Shown: in pieces, positions 61,961 through 64,000 of the stretch
Numbering within the stretch: position 1 is the first letter of the stretch
Layout: every line of letters starts with the position of its first letter
Assembly (NCBI GenBank): GCA_030268105.1
Contig: BSDZ01000080.1
Coordinates: 248,001 to 312,000, forward strand
DNA length: 64,000 nt
Origin: Volvox africanus
Lineage: Eukaryota > Chlorophyta > Chlorophyceae > Chlamydomonadales > Volvocaceae
Direction: 5' to 3'
Made by a program: the position numbers and the translations under genes
Notes under the pieces: generated by a model
What the model was told of the DNA's origin: nothing
Database searches by the model: none
The model's input: only the letters and a program-made list of their open reading frames with translations

Positions 61961-64000
61961 TGGTTAACGGCAGAAGATGATTGACGTGAACTTAGCGAGG
62001 CTCAACGTCAAGGTGCACTTGAGCTTGATGGCGCTAGCCATTCGAGTCCAGAAGTCGTTTACACTACAGCATATGCACGGGGTGGGCATTGCGGTGATGA
62101 TTCTCCGTATGGCTTGTACCCAAACCATATGTGGCTGACGAGTCCCAAGGATTTGTGTTTTTGTTAAAATGAAGGCTTCGTTTTCATACAATAGCTTTTT
62201 TCCATGCATTTCTATCGAGTCATCTCTATAGATTCATTCCTAATCGGAGGGGCAAAGGATGCGATGCACGATTGTGTACTATTGCGGATGGGAGACGGTG
62301 TGTCAAGTGAAAGTTGCAGCAGCTGGCGAACACTTGCGACCAAGATATCCCTCCCAGGCGGCAGGGCCCCTCCTCGGCACCCAAAGGATATGCCAGCCGG
62401 GGCTGTCCTGTAAACAAACAAGGGCCAGATTCTGGCCATGCTAGGCAGGACTCCCTAACCAATGCGACGTTTGGCTGTGATTTATAATCCGTGCAACCAG
62501 CGATTGTAAACGGTCTGCGGATGTAGGGACGATGTATGTGAGTGTAAGTGTGCACATGCAGAGAGTACGTGTAATGGAGGTTTTGCGATTATTTGCTCGT
62601 ATAGTATGGAGGTGTGCATGCATATACGTGCAGTAATTTAGTTTTTAGTTCAACATGGGTTTCTCCTGAGTGAAGCCTGTTTAAGTGTGCCCGTATTATT
62701 GGAAATAACGCTGGTGGACGCGCCACACAACTTGTATGATGCATCAGTTTGCATGAGCAGACGGCAAACGCATGGGGAACGTCATGCAAGATCAATACGT
62801 GCCCTCGCAGTGGCTGTATTTCCCATAACTGTCACTTAATCCATTCATTTCGGCACTCCAGAGCGTCTTTCAAATAAAAGGCGCGTGAGCGTGCCGTATA
62901 AAGAGACGTGCATGATCTTTATTGTTACGAGGGAGTACATGAGATGCTGTGATGCCAAGTTGCGAAGCATGCACGTAGCGACGAATGAGCACCGCTTGAG
63001 CTAAAAGTAGTTATACACTTAATAGCATAAAATACCCACGCATCCCTTTTCCAGCCGTGAGGGAGACGCCCCCAGGGGCTCTGACGTCCGCACGCAGCAT
63101 TTCCTTCAGCAATTGTGGCTTAAGAGCGGCCTCTGGTTACGCACGCACCCACCACCCGCCCTCGCGGATATTGCAGCTTAAGACGCATTTACAGACACAT
63201 GCACAGGCGTGCACAGGCCGTGTGTCGTGTGCCGCCCCTTCCGGTGCAATAACCTTATGGGCTGGAGGAAAAGATATACTGACGGCCTGGCTGGCGCCCA
63301 ACGGCACCTTCCCCGCAGGTCAGCAGAAGTCCATAAAAGACAGCTATCGGACCAACAGCCTCCAGCTCCACACATCGGCCACCACGGGGCGGCTAATTGC
63401 ACACCGCGCAAGTGCCTCCATTTACCTGCCTGCCTTGTGCGTGCTGTGCGCGTTCGCCAGAGTCAAGCATCCAGATGGAGCTCCGCCGGAAGGGGGGTAT
63501 TGAGATGAGCGATGCATGTATTAGAGGAGAATGAGAACGAAGACAGAAGGCCGCGAGGGCGGGGCGCTTTTCGTTCCAACATGAGGCCCATGGAAAGCCA
63601 AGACCATTTTGACGAAAGGAGGATGCTTTCGCCGAAATAACAAAACAAGATTAGTTATCTATCCAGCACAGTCGACCACGCATCACCCACGAGTGGTCCT
63701 TCAACAAAAAGCAACTTTCACAATCATCCTAACGATCCCCGAGAGAGAGGGGTTGTATAGCAACGGCTTTGAGCGACATACATTGGCTTTCCTGTTTTGC
63801 GTTATATATGAAACACATTGACACACACATACCCTGACACAAGCAGCTACAGCCACCCAAACAGCATCGCATACTCATCAGCACCACGCGTGCACAACAC
63901 TATTTCGTTCCAGGTAACACAGATAGATACTTCACGTAATCTATAACACACTGCACATACATTTTGCCATACAATGACCCCATCGACAGGTGCAAATGCA
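61961..64000. other. no gene supported to window end
   Basis: Short frames on both strands (for example 63057-63503 plus and 62226-62555 minus) lack motifs. The area near 63040-63510 is richer in GC and could hold exons of a gene continuing past the window, but none could be defended. Confidence 0.4.

Overview
This window is nuclear DNA from a green alga, most likely a volvocine (Chlamydomonadales, Volvox relatives). The genes are split by many short GT-AG introns. The encoded proteins include plant-type histidine biosynthesis HisIE, a TKL-type kinase, Ala/Gly/Pro-rich linkers and a pherophorin-type extracellular-matrix domain, which is a volvocine hallmark. I found no bacterial operons, CRISPR arrays, phage or rRNA. 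Gene models below were built by hand from conserved motifs, splice sites and reading phase. Seven are phase-consistent from ATG to stop: MTR3, HISN2, USP, SpoVS-like, CPBP, SR factor and UXT.

Layout. 1.26-6.67 kb (-): a large TKL protein kinase with a GC-AG intron and long microsatellites in its introns. 7.6-8.86 kb (-): degraded VPS13/chorein pieces. 10.3-11.9 kb (-): a fragmentary pherophorin-like gene. 12.68-14.31 kb (-): exosome subunit MTR3. 15.98-18.82 kb (-): HISN2, the bifunctional HisI-HisE enzyme. 20.58-30.68 kb (+): a USP37-like deubiquitinase of about 1,606 aa with ubiquitin-interacting motifs between its Cys and His boxes. 32.72-39.72 kb (+): a 968-aa protein that I read as about six tandem SpoVS/Alba-like modules. 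42.42-44.09 kb (+): a CPBP (CAAX-protease-like) membrane protein. 45.20-47.42 kb (-): an RRM/RS splicing factor with a 6-nt microexon. 47.72-48.57 kb (+): the prefoldin-like UXT. 50.6-52.7 kb (+): exon-like islands of an unidentified or decayed gene. 57.62-59.64 kb (-): an ER thioredoxin/PDI-like membrane protein with a 14-nt microexon. 61.09-61.96 kb (+): a secreted or membrane Ser/Gly-rich glycoprotein. The remaining spans are AT-richer intergenic DNA in which I support nothing.

The genes do not form a functional cluster; most are housekeeping genes (RNA decay, splicing, histidine synthesis, protein folding, deubiquitination). The most unusual items are the multi-module SpoVS-like protein and the very small exons. 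Two of these, of 6 and 14 nt, complete catalytic or RNA-binding motifs that an annotation without microexons would break. Next to decayed VPS13 and pherophorin pieces, the first 12 kb looks like a region of gene loss.
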